Shown here in pieces: positions 50,455-59,718 of a stretch of 64,000 nucleotides of DNA. Location: contig URAD01000003.1 in NCBI GenBank assembly GCA_900545745.1, positions 23,976 through 87,975 on the forward strand, in the 5' to 3' direction. Below the pieces are notes generated by a model. It was not told the DNA's origin, ran no database searches, and saw nothing but the letters and a program-made list of their open reading frames with translations. Both the position numbers and the translations under genes were made by a program. Each line of letters begins with the position of its first letter. The first letter of the stretch is position 1. This stretch comes from an uncultured Collinsella sp. (GTDB taxonomy: Bacteria; Actinomycetota; Coriobacteriia; Coriobacteriales; Coriobacteriaceae).

Positions 50455-53334
50455 TTATTGAGCATCAAGTTGAGCCTGACGCTCCCGGTCACGCCTGAGC
50501 AAAGACGCCAAAAACTTGCCCGTATAACTCTGCGGACAGTCCGCAACCTGCTCCGGTGTGCCCGAAACCACGACGGTTCCGCCGCCGTTACCGCCCTCGG
50601 GACCCATATCGATCAGGCGGTCGGCAACCTTGATGACATCAAGGTTGTGCTCAATCACCAGCACCGTGTTGCCCGCATCGACCAAGCGCTGCAGCACATC
50701 GAGCAGCTGGCGGACGTCCTCAAAATGAAGACCGGTCGTCGGCTCGTCCAAAATATAGAACGTCTTGCCCGTCTGGCGTCGATGAAGCTCCTTGGCGAGC
50801 TTCACACGCTGCGCCTCGCCGCCCGAGAGCGTCGTGGCGGGCTGGCCCAGGCTCACGTAGCCCAAGCCTACATCGTACAGCGTCTGAAGCTTGCGCTTAA
50901 TCTGCGGGATATTCCCAAAGAAGGCCAGCGCCTCGGTGACGCTCATGTCGAGCACGTCCGAGATGGTCTTGCCACGGTAGGTGACCTCGAGTGTCTCGCG
51001 GTTGTAGCGTTTACCGCCGCAAACTTCGCAGGGAACGTAGATATCGGGAAGGAAGTGCATCTCGATCTTAATCTGCCCATCGCCCTTGCACGCCTCACAG
51101 CGCCCGCCACTCACATTAAAGGAGAAACGACCCGGCGAGTAGCCGCGCGCCTTCGACTCCGGCGTACTCGCAAACAGCGCGCGAAGATCATCCCACAGGC
51201 CGATATAGGTAGCAGGGTTGGAGCGCGGCGTGCGGCCAATCGGCGACTGGTCGATATCGATAACCTTATCGATGCACTCGATGCCCTCGATTTTTTTATA
51301 CGGACCCACAGGGCGCGTCGAGCGGTGAATGGCATTCGTAAGGGCAGGCGCAATGGTGTCGGTAACCAGGGAGCTCTTGCCCGATCCCGACACGCCGGTA
51401 ACAACCGTAAGCGTACCAAACTCGATTTTGGCAGTAACGTTTTTGAGGTTGTTGGCTCGAGCGCCCGTAATTTTAAGGCAGCCGCGACCGGGCTTGCGCC
51501 GTTCATCAGGCACCCGGATCATTCGTTTACCGGTCAGATAAGCGCCCGTCATCGACTCGGGACACGCCATGATATCGGCAGGCGTTCCCGCCGCGACTAC
51601 GTGTCCGCCGTTGACGCCGGCGCCGGGCCCCATGTCGATCACGTAATCGGCGGCACGGATTGTATCCTCGTCGTGTTCGACGACGATAACGGTATTGCCG
51701 ATATCGCGCAGGCGCTCGAGCGTCTTAATCAGGCGCTCGTTGTCACGCTGATGAAGACCGATCGAGGGCTCGTCCAGAATATAGAGCACGCCCATGAGAC
51801 CCGCGCCGATCTGCGTTGCCAGTCGAATACGCTGCGCCTCGCCACCGGAAAGCGTCGCCGAGGCACGATCGAGCGTCAGATAGTCGAGTCCAACATCGAC
51901 CAGAAAACGCAAGCGCTCCAGGATTTCCTTGACGATACGGCCGCCGATAAACTGTTGGCGCTCGGTGAGTTCCAGGCCCTCAAAAAACTCGAGCGATTCA
52001 CGGCACGACAGGCAACAAACCTCGTAAATGGACTTGCCGCCCACGGTGACGGCGAGCATCTCAGGGCGCAAACGAGCGCCGTGGCAGCTCGAGCACGGCT
52101 CCTCGCGAATGTACTTCTCTAGGCGCGCCTTGGTGTTCTCGTTCGTCGTCTCGGTATAGCGTTCGTACAGGATGTTGCGAACGCCCGAAAACTTGGTATC
52201 CCACTGGCTGCGACGTCCGTCGAGCTTTTGGTAGTCGACCGAGATCTTCGTATCGCCCAGGCCATCCAAGAATGCACGACGCACGCGAGGGGGCAAGTCC
52301 TCCCACGGCGTATCGGCGCTCACCTTAAAGTGTTTGCAGACCGCAGCAAAAATCTGCGGATAGTAGTTCGAATTGCCAAACAGGCTACCAAAGACTCCAT
52401 CGGCAATGGACTTCGAGGGATCCTCAATCAGCGCCTCGGCATCAACGGTTTTCTTAAAGCCCAGGCCGTCGCACTCAGGACATGCGCCATAGGGAGCGTT
52501 AAACGAAAAATCACGCGGCTGAAGATCGTCAATGGAGTGTCCATGCTCCGGGCACGCCAAGGCCAACGAATACTCCAGAAGCTCGCCCTCGGTCCCCTCG
52601 GGAGCATCACGATCGGGCAGCATGTACACGTTTACATTGCCGTGAGCCAGCGCGGTCGCCTGCTCAACAGACTCGGCGATACGGCCCAGAGAATTCTCAC
52701 GGATCACGATGCGATCGACCACGACCTCGATATCGTGCTTGAATTTCTTATCCAGATCGATCGGATCGTCGAGCGAGCGCACTTCACCGTCGACACGCAC
52801 GCGGCTAAAGCCCTCGGCGCGAAGGTCCTCAAACAGTTTGGTGTACTCGCCTTTTCGCCCGCGCACCACCGGTGCCAGCACAAACGCGCGGCGGCCCTCC
52901 CCCGCCGCCAAGACCTTGTCGGCAACCTGGTCGGTCGTCTGGCGCTCAATGACGCGGCCGCATTCGGGACAGTGCGGGGTGCCCACACGGGCGAACAGCA
53001 GGCGCAGATAGTCATAAATCTCGGTTACGGTGCCAACCGTCGAGCGAGGGTTTTTAGACGTCGTCTTTTGGTCGATCGACACTGCCGGCGAAAGGCCGTC
53101 GATTGAATCCAAGTCGGGTTTGTCCATCTGGCCCAAGAACTGGCGCGCATAGCTCGAAAGACTCTCGACGTATCGACGCTGGCCCTCGGCATAGATAGTG
53201 TCAAATGCCAGCGAACTCTTGCCCGAGCCAGAAAGACCGGTAATGACCACGAGTTGGTCACGCGGAATGGAAACATCGATATCACGGAGGTTGTGCTCAC
53301 GAGCGCCGCGAATAACGATAGAAGAATCAGACAT
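50455..53334 (-). CDS. uvrA: Excinuclease ABC subunit A
   Basis: 959 residues. Two ABC ATPase halves: first Walker A GLSGSGKSSL and a long insertion with zinc cysteines (CPEC, CSSCHGARL), signature LSGGEAQRIRLA; second Walker A GVSGSGKSSL, zinc CEACKGDG and CEVCGGKRY, signature LSGGEAQRVKLA. It recognises DNA damage and loads UvrB. Start ATG after AAGGAG. A LexA-box candidate lies upstream. Confidence 0.97.
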   Translation of the reverse strand: MSDSSIVIRGAREHNLRDIDVSIPRDQLVVITGLSGSGKSSLAFDTIYAEGQRRYVESLSSYARQFLGQMDKPDLDSIDGLSPAVSIDQKTTSKNPRSTVGTVTEIYDYLRLLFARVGTPHCPECGRVIERQTTDQVADKVLAAGEGRRAFVLAPVVRGRKGEYTKLFEDLRAEGFSRVRVDGEVRSLDDPIDLDKKFKHDIEVVVDRIVIRENSLGRIAESVEQATALAHGNVNVYMLPDRDAPEGTEGELLEYSLALACPEHGHSIDDLQPRDFSFNAPYGACPECDGLGFKKTVDAEALIEDPSKSIADGVFGSLFGNSNYYPQIFAAVCKHFKVSADTPWEDLPPRVRRAFLDGLGDTKISVDYQKLDGRRSQWDTKFSGVRNILYERYTETTNENTKARLEKYIREEPCSSCHGARLRPEMLAVTVGGKSIYEVCCLSCRESLEFFEGLELTERQQFIGGRIVKEILERLRFLVDVGLDYLTLDRASATLSGGEAQRIRLATQIGAGLMGVLYILDEPSIGLHQRDNERLIKTLERLRDIGNTVIVVEHDEDTIRAADYVIDMGPGAGVNGGHVVAAGTPADIMACPESMTGAYLTGKRMIRVPDERRKPGRGCLKITGARANNLKNVTAKIEFGTLTVVTGVSGSGKSSLVTDTIAPALTNAIHRSTRPVGPYKKIEGIECIDKVIDIDQSPIGRTPRSNPATYIGLWDDLRALFASTPESKARGYSPGRFSFNVSGGRCEACKGDGQIKIEMHFLPDIYVPCEVCGGKRYNRETLEVTYRGKTISDVLDMSVTEALAFFGNIPQIKRKLQTLYDVGLGYVSLGQPATTLSGGEAQRVKLAKELHRRQTGKTFYILDEPTTGLHFEDVRQLLDVLQRLVDAGNTVLVIEHNLDVIKVADRLIDMGPEGGNGGGTVVVSGTPEQVADCPQSYTGKFLASLLRRDRERQAQLDAQ

Positions 53335-53395
53335 GGAAGCTCCTTGCCTCCTATTGCATCGAATCATACTGTCGATGAGTTTAGCGCACTCGACG

Positions 53396-53409
53396 CGCAC
53401 AGATGTTCG
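53396..53409. promoter_or_regulatory. Candidate SOS (LexA) box upstream of uvrA
   Basis: CGCACAGATGTTCG differs at one position from CGAAC-N4-GTTCG, the actinobacterial/Gram-positive LexA core. It lies 62 bp before the uvrA start. Confidence 0.55.
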
Positions 53410-53527
53410 TAATACAAGATTCGCAGACCTTTAGCTTTGCGTATCGGGCACTTTGTTTCTCGAAATGCCGTGGAAAGGTTACAGTAATCTAATACTGAAC
53501 TTAATTTGCCGTAACAGAGGAACGTCC

Positions 53528-55681
53528 ATGACCGAAGATATCCCCCTTGAAATCACTTCGAGCGACATGGCCAATCTGCCCATATTCATCGCCGTCCTTA
53601 TCGTGGCCATCGTCGTGGTGCGCGTATATTTTTCAATCAAACACAATGAAAAGCCGCCCATTGCCCGCGTCTTTTGGTGCGCGACGCTCCTCATCCCGCT
53701 CGGCATGGTAGCTGCATGGATTACGAATCAATTGCTCGTAAATGAGGACAATTCCCTATGGGTCCTTTCTTATTCGGCGCTCGGTGCTACCGCCGTCATA
53801 CTTCTTGTCGAGCCCTTGGTTTCGGGACTTATCGACCAAACCGATCTTGCGACGGGAACGGTTGCCTGTATTTGCCGTGACATCCTTGTCATCGCCGCTG
53901 TTTCAGCGCTCTCGTTCGTTTCACTCGAAATTGCCTGTAACGAAACGTTCTATCGCATTCCCGCCAACTCATTCGGGTTTTCCGTCGGGCTGCTCGCGAC
54001 GGTTCTGCTCTCCCTTTATTTGCTGGGACAGCGTCATGGAGGCGTCATGGCCCTCGTGCCCGTCGCCTGTTGCATCCTTGGCATTGCCGAGCACTTCGTC
54101 ATAACGTTTAAAGGCGAGGCCATCCTGCCAAGCGATATCTTGGCCCTTGGCACCGCAATGGAAGTGAGCGAGGGATACGAGTTTACCTTTACCGCCGGAA
54201 TCGTAACCTCTCTAGCCCTGCTGGAGATTTCCCTAGGGCTTCTTTCGCTTATCCGACCGAGAAAGCTCCGTACGCCCACCCATGTCTTCCCCGCAATCGC
54301 CGCTAACCTCTGCGCTTTTCTGCTAGTGACCGTTGTGGGGCTCTCGGGCTTTTCCAGCATCGACTTGGAGCAGGCGCTGAATTTTGGATTTGACCGTTGG
54401 CAGCCCATCACCACGTATGCGTCTCAGGGTTTTATCACTTCGTTCACCGAAATGGTCAACGAGTTGCCCATTGAGAAGCCCGAAGACTATACGCCCGATG
54501 AGGCGCAGAGCATCGAGCAGGAGCTCGCCGCCACCTACGACAGCACGTATGGCTCGAGCGAGCAGCGCGCGGCGGCCGTTGCCCAGTTCAATGAAATCAA
54601 GCCGACGATTGTTGCCGTCATGAATGAGAGTTTTAGCGACCTTTCGTGCTTTGAGCAGCTCCAGGCGGCCGGGTACACCGGCCCCGCATTCTACAACTCG
54701 CTTCCCGACACACTTGTTCGCGGCACCATGCTCGCTTCGGTCGCCGGTGGCGGAACGGCGAACTCCGAATTCGAATTTTTGACCGGAGCGACAACGGCCT
54801 TTGTCGGATTAGGCAAAATCCCCTATCAGCTATATCAGATGAATGGCGTCAACAGCCTGGCAAAGGACCTTAAGGAGCTTGGGTATACCGCTACCGCTAT
54901 GCACCCGCAAAACCCCGTCAACTACCATCGAGATAAGATCTATCAGCAGCTGGGCTTTGGAGACTATCTTTCAATCGGCGATTTCGAAGGTGCGCCCTGT
55001 TACCATGCCGGCGTATGCGACTACGCCACCTACGACAAGATACTCGACCTGCTTAGAACCGACGAAGCGCCGCAGTTCATCTTTGACGTCACGATGCAAA
55101 ATCACGGCGGCTACGACTATGGCACCGTTCCCGCCGAAGAGCTGACAAACTATTGGGTCGAGGGAGCCAGCGAGGGCGCCAATAGCGCGCTCAACACCTA
55201 TCTTACCTGCATCAACGCGTCCGACCGGGACCTCGAGTATTTTATCAACGAGCTCCGCAATATCAGCAGACCGGTTGTCCTTGTCTTTTTTGGCGACCAT
55301 CAGCCGAGCGCCGCAACGACTCTCAACGATGAGCTGTACCCTCAGGAAGATACGGCAAGCCACGCTTTCCGTATCTATCAGTCGACCTATTTCGTCTGGG
55401 CTAACTATGAAATCGCCGGCAATACCGAGCTCAACGTCTACGACACCGTCGGGGCAAACGAGATTGCAGCCATTACCCTTAATAAGATCGGCGCCCCGCT
55501 CACCGACTATCAAAAGGCCCTGCTTGCAACAAGGTCAGATGTGCCCACCATCAATGTCGCCGGCTACCTTGGTGCCGACGGGCTGCGCTACGACTTGGAA
55601 TCTGAAGACAGCCCATACGCCTCGACGATCGACAAGCTGCAGCGCATGCAATACCTCGAGTTTGCCAGCAAAGTTCAGTAA
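53528..55681 (+). CDS. LtaS-like phosphoglycerol transferase (sulfatase-fold membrane enzyme)
   Basis: 717 residues. About six to eight membrane helices fill residues 15-275, then an extracellular sulfatase-fold domain (about 355-690). Active-site residues agree with LtaS: metal-binding E367 (MNESFS), nucleophile T410 (GGGTANSEF) and FFGDHQPS late. It builds glycerol-phosphate polymers of the cell surface from phosphatidylglycerol, or a related teichoic acid, on the outside of the membrane. Monocistronic, with GAGGAACG before the ATG. Confidence 0.88.
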   Translation: MTEDIPLEITSSDMANLPIFIAVLIVAIVVVRVYFSIKHNEKPPIARVFWCATLLIPLGMVAAWITNQLLVNEDNSLWVLSYSALGATAVILLVEPLVSGLIDQTDLATGTVACICRDILVIAAVSALSFVSLEIACNETFYRIPANSFGFSVGLLATVLLSLYLLGQRHGGVMALVPVACCILGIAEHFVITFKGEAILPSDILALGTAMEVSEGYEFTFTAGIVTSLALLEISLGLLSLIRPRKLRTPTHVFPAIAANLCAFLLVTVVGLSGFSSIDLEQALNFGFDRWQPITTYASQGFITSFTEMVNELPIEKPEDYTPDEAQSIEQELAATYDSTYGSSEQRAAAVAQFNEIKPTIVAVMNESFSDLSCFEQLQAAGYTGPAFYNSLPDTLVRGTMLASVAGGGTANSEFEFLTGATTAFVGLGKIPYQLYQMNGVNSLAKDLKELGYTATAMHPQNPVNYHRDKIYQQLGFGDYLSIGDFEGAPCYHAGVCDYATYDKILDLLRTDEAPQFIFDVTMQNHGGYDYGTVPAEELTNYWVEGASEGANSALNTYLTCINASDRDLEYFINELRNISRPVVLVFFGDHQPSAATTLNDELYPQEDTASHAFRIYQSTYFVWANYEIAGNTELNVYDTVGANEIAAITLNKIGAPLTDYQKALLATRSDVPTINVAGYLGADGLRYDLESEDSPYASTIDKLQRMQYLEFASKVQ

Positions 55682-55826
55682 GCCCGCCCATTCGCTTGGA
55701 CCCATCGTATTGCAAGCACGCTCGGCCCAAATGCATCGCAAATGACTCCCGCTCGCAAACGAGGGTACAATGACGCTCGTGTCACATCACGGGGCCCCGG
55801 CCCCAACATATACAAAGGAGTCATAC

Positions 55827-56657
55827 ATGGGTTGCGAGCACGCACAGGCCGCCGGCGGACAAACGTCGCCGTCGCAATTTGAGGAGAACACGCTGTCCGA
55901 GGTCAAACGCGTCATCGCCGTGCTTTCCGGCAAGGGCGGTGTCGGCAAGTCGTTTGTCACCGGTGCCATCGCCACCGAGCTTGCCCGTCACGGCCACAAG
56001 GTCGGCGTCCTCGATGCCGACATCACCGGTCCCTCCATCCCCAAGATGTTCGGTATGAGCGGACGCCACGTCCATGCCCTTGGCAACCTTATGCTGCCCG
56101 AAATCTCCGAGCACGGCGTCAAGGTCATGAGCTCCAACCTGCTGCTCCAAAACGAGACCGACCCCGTCCTTTGGCGCGGTCCGGTCATCGCAGGCGCCAT
56201 TAGGCAGTTCTGGAGCGAGACCTCGTGGGGCCCCATCGACTACCTGCTGGTCGACATGCCTCCGGGAACAGGCGACGTCGCGCTCACCGTCTTCCAGTCG
56301 CTGCCCGTCGACGGCATCGTCATCGTCACGAGCCCGCAGGATCTGGTCTCGATGATCGTCGCCAAGGCGGTCAACATGGCCGAGAAGATGAACGTCCCCA
56401 TTCTGGGCATTGTCGAGAACATGAGCTATATTGAGTGCCCCGACTGCGGCAAGAAGATCGAGGTCTTTGGCAAGAGCAAGCTCCCCGAGGTCGCAGATCG
56501 CTATAACCTCGACATCTTGGGCCAGCTTCCCATTAATCCGGCACTCGCCGAGGCCTGCGATAAGGGCGAGGTCGAGACCGCGCTGCCCGATGACATGTTG
56601 CCCAAGGCAGTCTCTGCCGTCGAGGCCATTACCCCGCACGAGACCGACGAGGCCTAA
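55827..56657 (+). CDS. Mrp/NBP35-family P-loop ATPase, Fe-S carrier
   Basis: 276 residues. Deviant Walker A GKGGVGKS (35-42), switch regions and the late CxxC (CPDCGKKIEVF). The family (ApbC/Mrp) carries iron-sulfur clusters to apoproteins as a dimer. The extension before the Walker motif has a possible cysteine (C3). AAAGGAG precedes the ATG. The next gene starts directly after its stop. Confidence 0.93.
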   Translation: MGCEHAQAAGGQTSPSQFEENTLSEVKRVIAVLSGKGGVGKSFVTGAIATELARHGHKVGVLDADITGPSIPKMFGMSGRHVHALGNLMLPEISEHGVKVMSSNLLLQNETDPVLWRGPVIAGAIRQFWSETSWGPIDYLLVDMPPGTGDVALTVFQSLPVDGIVIVTSPQDLVSMIVAKAVNMAEKMNVPILGIVENMSYIECPDCGKKIEVFGKSKLPEVADRYNLDILGQLPINPALAEACDKGEVETALPDDMLPKAVSAVEAITPHETDEA

Positions 56658-57929
56658 GTGAACGCGAGCGCCTTCTATGACGTCCTGGTAATCGGCGGCG
56701 GGGCTTCAGGCCTCGCCGCTGCCATTACGGCCGCACGCGCTGGCAAAAGCGTCTGCATCGTTGAGCGCGATGTCGCCTGTGGCCTTAAGCTCCTTGCGAC
56801 CGGTAACGGCCGCTGCAACCTCTCCAACGAATCGATTGATCCTCAGCGGTATAACCACCCCGCATTCGTCGAATCCGTCATGGGCCCCCAGCCCGAACAA
56901 GAGCTTATGGGTTTCTTCTCCTCGCTGGGTATCATGACAACCTCCGAGGAAGGCCGGCTGTACCCGCGCTCCCTTCGCGCTGAATCGGTGCGCGACGCGC
57001 TTCTCAACGTTTGCGACCGCCTAGGTATCACCTTAATCTGCGGAGCCAACGTTGCCTCGGCGCACAAAGCTTCCGAAGGCTGGGCACTCCAAATAGACCG
57101 TCCAGCGCGGGTGCTCAAGGCAAAAAAGCACGACGACCGAAAATCGGAGCTCCGCTCGCTTCGGAAAGCGCTCGCCGATGTCCCTCGCAAGAACGAGGCC
57201 CTGCAGGCACATGCCGTAATTATCGCCACGGGCGGCAACCCCACCGGTATCGCCGATACGTTTCGCCTCCCCCTCACTTCGCTGCGCCCCATCCTCTGCC
57301 CCGTATCGGCAACGGTCGTCGGCGATCGGACGGCACTCAAGACGTTGGATGGCCTGCGCGTCCGCGCCCGCTTGACGCTCGCCCGCAATCATAATGAGCT
57401 CTGGCACGAAGACGGTGAAGTCCTGTTTCGAGCCTTCGGCATCTCGGGCGTCGCTGTCTTCAACCTCTCCCGTCGTATCCAGCGCGGCGATACGATCCTG
57501 CTCGACGTTTTCCCCGACCTCTCCAAAGACAAGCTGCTCGATATGCTCAACCGACGCGTTGAGCTGCTCGGCGGCTTTTCGCCCCGCGATCCCCGTTGGC
57601 TCGACGGCATGCTCGCCCCGCAACTCTCCCGCGTCGTCTGCACGGCGTTCGAGCAGTGCCATCCAGGCTCCAACGATGTCATCCACCTGGTCTCGGTCCT
57701 CAAGCACTTTAAGTTGCTCGTCGAGGGAACAGCCGAGGAGCGCTCGGCGCAGGTCACGCGTGGTGGCGTATCTGTCGAGAGCATCTCAACACCCAGTCTA
57801 CGCGCGTGCAGCGTTGTCGACGCCCCGCTTTACGTCTGCGGCGAAGCGCTCGACATCGACGCCGATTGCGGAGGCTTTAACCTTGCGTGGGCCTGGCTCT
57901 CGGGCATTCGCGCTGCAAGCAGCCTGTAG
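56658..57929 (+). CDS. BaiN/HI0933-family flavoprotein
   Basis: 423 residues. FAD-binding GGGASGLAAAITAARAG and the long family stretch with KLLATGNGRCNLSN, ending with the C-terminal GGFNLAWAWLSGIRAA. Members include putative NAD(P)/FAD oxidoreductases; a bile acid-linked name (BaiN) is used for one, but activity here is unknown. Start GTG directly after the mrp stop (TAAGTG), so it is translationally coupled. A terminator follows. Confidence 0.85.
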   Translation: MNASAFYDVLVIGGGASGLAAAITAARAGKSVCIVERDVACGLKLLATGNGRCNLSNESIDPQRYNHPAFVESVMGPQPEQELMGFFSSLGIMTTSEEGRLYPRSLRAESVRDALLNVCDRLGITLICGANVASAHKASEGWALQIDRPARVLKAKKHDDRKSELRSLRKALADVPRKNEALQAHAVIIATGGNPTGIADTFRLPLTSLRPILCPVSATVVGDRTALKTLDGLRVRARLTLARNHNELWHEDGEVLFRAFGISGVAVFNLSRRIQRGDTILLDVFPDLSKDKLLDMLNRRVELLGGFSPRDPRWLDGMLAPQLSRVVCTAFEQCHPGSNDVIHLVSVLKHFKLLVEGTAEERSAQVTRGGVSVESISTPSLRACSVVDAPLYVCGEALDIDADCGGFNLAWAWLSGIRAASSL

Positions 57930-57960
57930 CCGCTCAGTCTATAATCAAAAACGCATTCGG

Positions 57961-57982
57961 GCCGTCTGGAATACCGGACGGC
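57961..57982 (+). terminator. Terminator between the two flavoprotein genes
   Basis: GCCGTCTGG pairs with CCGGACGGC (one G-U pair) around AATA, and GTCTTTCTTG follows. A perfect TATAAT lies about 15 bp upstream and may give the next gene its own promoter. Confidence 0.7.
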
Positions 57983-58009
57983 GTCTTTCTTGCCTCTAAG
58001 GAGACCTCG

Positions 58010-59650
58010 ATGATCGAAATCACCCAAGTCAACGCGTCGCTCGATGAAGCCGGCGATGAAAATGCCTGTCTCATTGTTGGCAAGCGAGTCGCCAAGCGCG
58101 TCCTACGTTGCAAGGACTCCGAGATCAAGTCCATCGAGCTCCACCGCAAGTCAATCGACGCTCGCAAAAAACGAGACGTCCATTTTATCCTGAGCTTTCG
58201 TGTTGAGCTGACTAGTCCCCACCTCGAGCAAGAAGCGGTCGACGGCGTTGCCGAGCGTGACCGCTCGCGCGTACGCGCGATAGAAGACGATGAGCCTTCA
58301 TTCCCCTCCCCCGTCTCCGACGCACCTCAAGAACGCCCTGTCGTTGTCGGCGCCGGATGCGCCGGCCTTTTCGCTGCGCTCACGCTCGCCGAAGCAGGTC
58401 TTAAGCCCTTGCTTATCGAGCGCGGCGACCCGGCATTTCGCCGCTCGCAGGCGATCGACCTCTTTCTAAAGGAGCGCATCCTCGACCCCGAGAGCAATAT
58501 TCAGTTTGGTCTGGGCGGCGCGGGGACCTTCTCGGACGGCAAGCTCAATACGGGAACAAAAAATCCCGCCCATCGCCTTATCCTCGAAACCTTCGTCGAG
58601 GCGGGTGCGCCCCGCGATATTCTGTGGGATGCCAAGCCGCACATTGGCTCCGACATCCTTCCCACGGTTGTCACCGCTATATCCCAGCGCATCGAGCAGC
58701 TCGGAGGTGTCGTCCGTTATCGAACGAAGCTCGTCGACATTCGCATCGACGTGTCTGGCGCCATCACCGGCATTGATGTCCAATCGTCCCAAGACGCCGC
58801 TTACGAGTCAATCGAGACAAAGCACCTCATCCTCGCCTGCGGGCATTCTGCTCGCGATATTTTTGAGCTCCTTAAGGACCACAACGTGGCCCTCGCACAA
58901 AAGACCTTTGCCATGGGCGTTCGCATCGAGCATCCGCAACGCGACATCGACAGAGCCCAATATGGAGCCTCGGCGGGACATCCAGCGCTCGGGGCAGCCC
59001 CCTACAAGCTCGTCGCCCATCTTCCCAACGGCCGCAGCGTGTTCTCGTTTTGCATGTGCCCCGGCGGACAGGTTGTTGCCGCCTCTTCAGAACCGTGCCA
59101 TCTGTGCGTCAACGGGGCCAGTCTCAATGCCCGCGACGGACGCAACGCAAATGCCGCCCTGCTCGTTAACGTCACGCCTGAGGACCTTCCCAACGATGAC
59201 CCGCTCGCCGGCATCGAGCTCCAGCGTGCCTGCGAGGCGGCCGCCTATCGCCTGGGCGGTTCCAACTGGAACGCACCGGCACAACTCGTCGGAGATTTCC
59301 TCGCAGGACGCGCCAGCAAGGCGCCCGGAAAGGTAAAGCCCACCTATCCGCTCGGTGTGACCTGGACGGCAATTGACGAAGCCCTACCGCAGCATATCGT
59401 CGAGTCGCTCCGCCTGGGACTTCCCCTACTCGGAAAAAAGCTACGAGGCTACGACCGTCCCGATGCCGTTCTTACCGGCGTGGAGACTCGTTCGAGCTCA
59501 CCGGTCACTGTCACCCGAGACCGAACGTGCCATGCCGTGTCGACCCCGGGCCTCTACCCTTGTGGTGAGGGAGCTGGATATGCCGGCGGCATCATGAGCG
59601 CGGCCACCGACGGCATCCGTTGTGCTGAAGCCCTGATCGCAGACCTCTAA
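58010..59650 (+). CDS. FAD-dependent dehydrogenase, uncharacterised
   Basis: 546 residues. N-terminal extension (about 1-100), then FAD-binding GAGCAGLFAALTLAEAG and a C-terminal part with GEGAGYAGGIMSAATDGI, the pattern of the COG2509-like dehydrogenases. The reaction is not known. ATG after AAGGAG. Convergent with uvrB. Confidence 0.82.
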   Translation: MIEITQVNASLDEAGDENACLIVGKRVAKRVLRCKDSEIKSIELHRKSIDARKKRDVHFILSFRVELTSPHLEQEAVDGVAERDRSRVRAIEDDEPSFPSPVSDAPQERPVVVGAGCAGLFAALTLAEAGLKPLLIERGDPAFRRSQAIDLFLKERILDPESNIQFGLGGAGTFSDGKLNTGTKNPAHRLILETFVEAGAPRDILWDAKPHIGSDILPTVVTAISQRIEQLGGVVRYRTKLVDIRIDVSGAITGIDVQSSQDAAYESIETKHLILACGHSARDIFELLKDHNVALAQKTFAMGVRIEHPQRDIDRAQYGASAGHPALGAAPYKLVAHLPNGRSVFSFCMCPGGQVVAASSEPCHLCVNGASLNARDGRNANAALLVNVTPEDLPNDDPLAGIELQRACEAAAYRLGGSNWNAPAQLVGDFLAGRASKAPGKVKPTYPLGVTWTAIDEALPQHIVESLRLGLPLLGKKLRGYDRPDAVLTGVETRSSSPVTVTRDRTCHAVSTPGLYPCGEGAGYAGGIMSAATDGIRCAEALIADL

Positions 59651-59678
59651 CGCACAAATTCCAGCGCGCAAAAGACAT

Positions 59679-59710
59679 AGGCCCCGAGCTCCACAGGGAA
59701 CTCGGGGCCT
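59679..59710 (-). terminator. Terminator after uvrB
   Basis: AGGCCCCGAG pairs with CTCGGGGCCT; on the minus strand CTATGTCTTTT follows. It may also stop the opposing gene. Confidence 0.65.
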
Positions 59711-59718
59711 GTTCGCGG

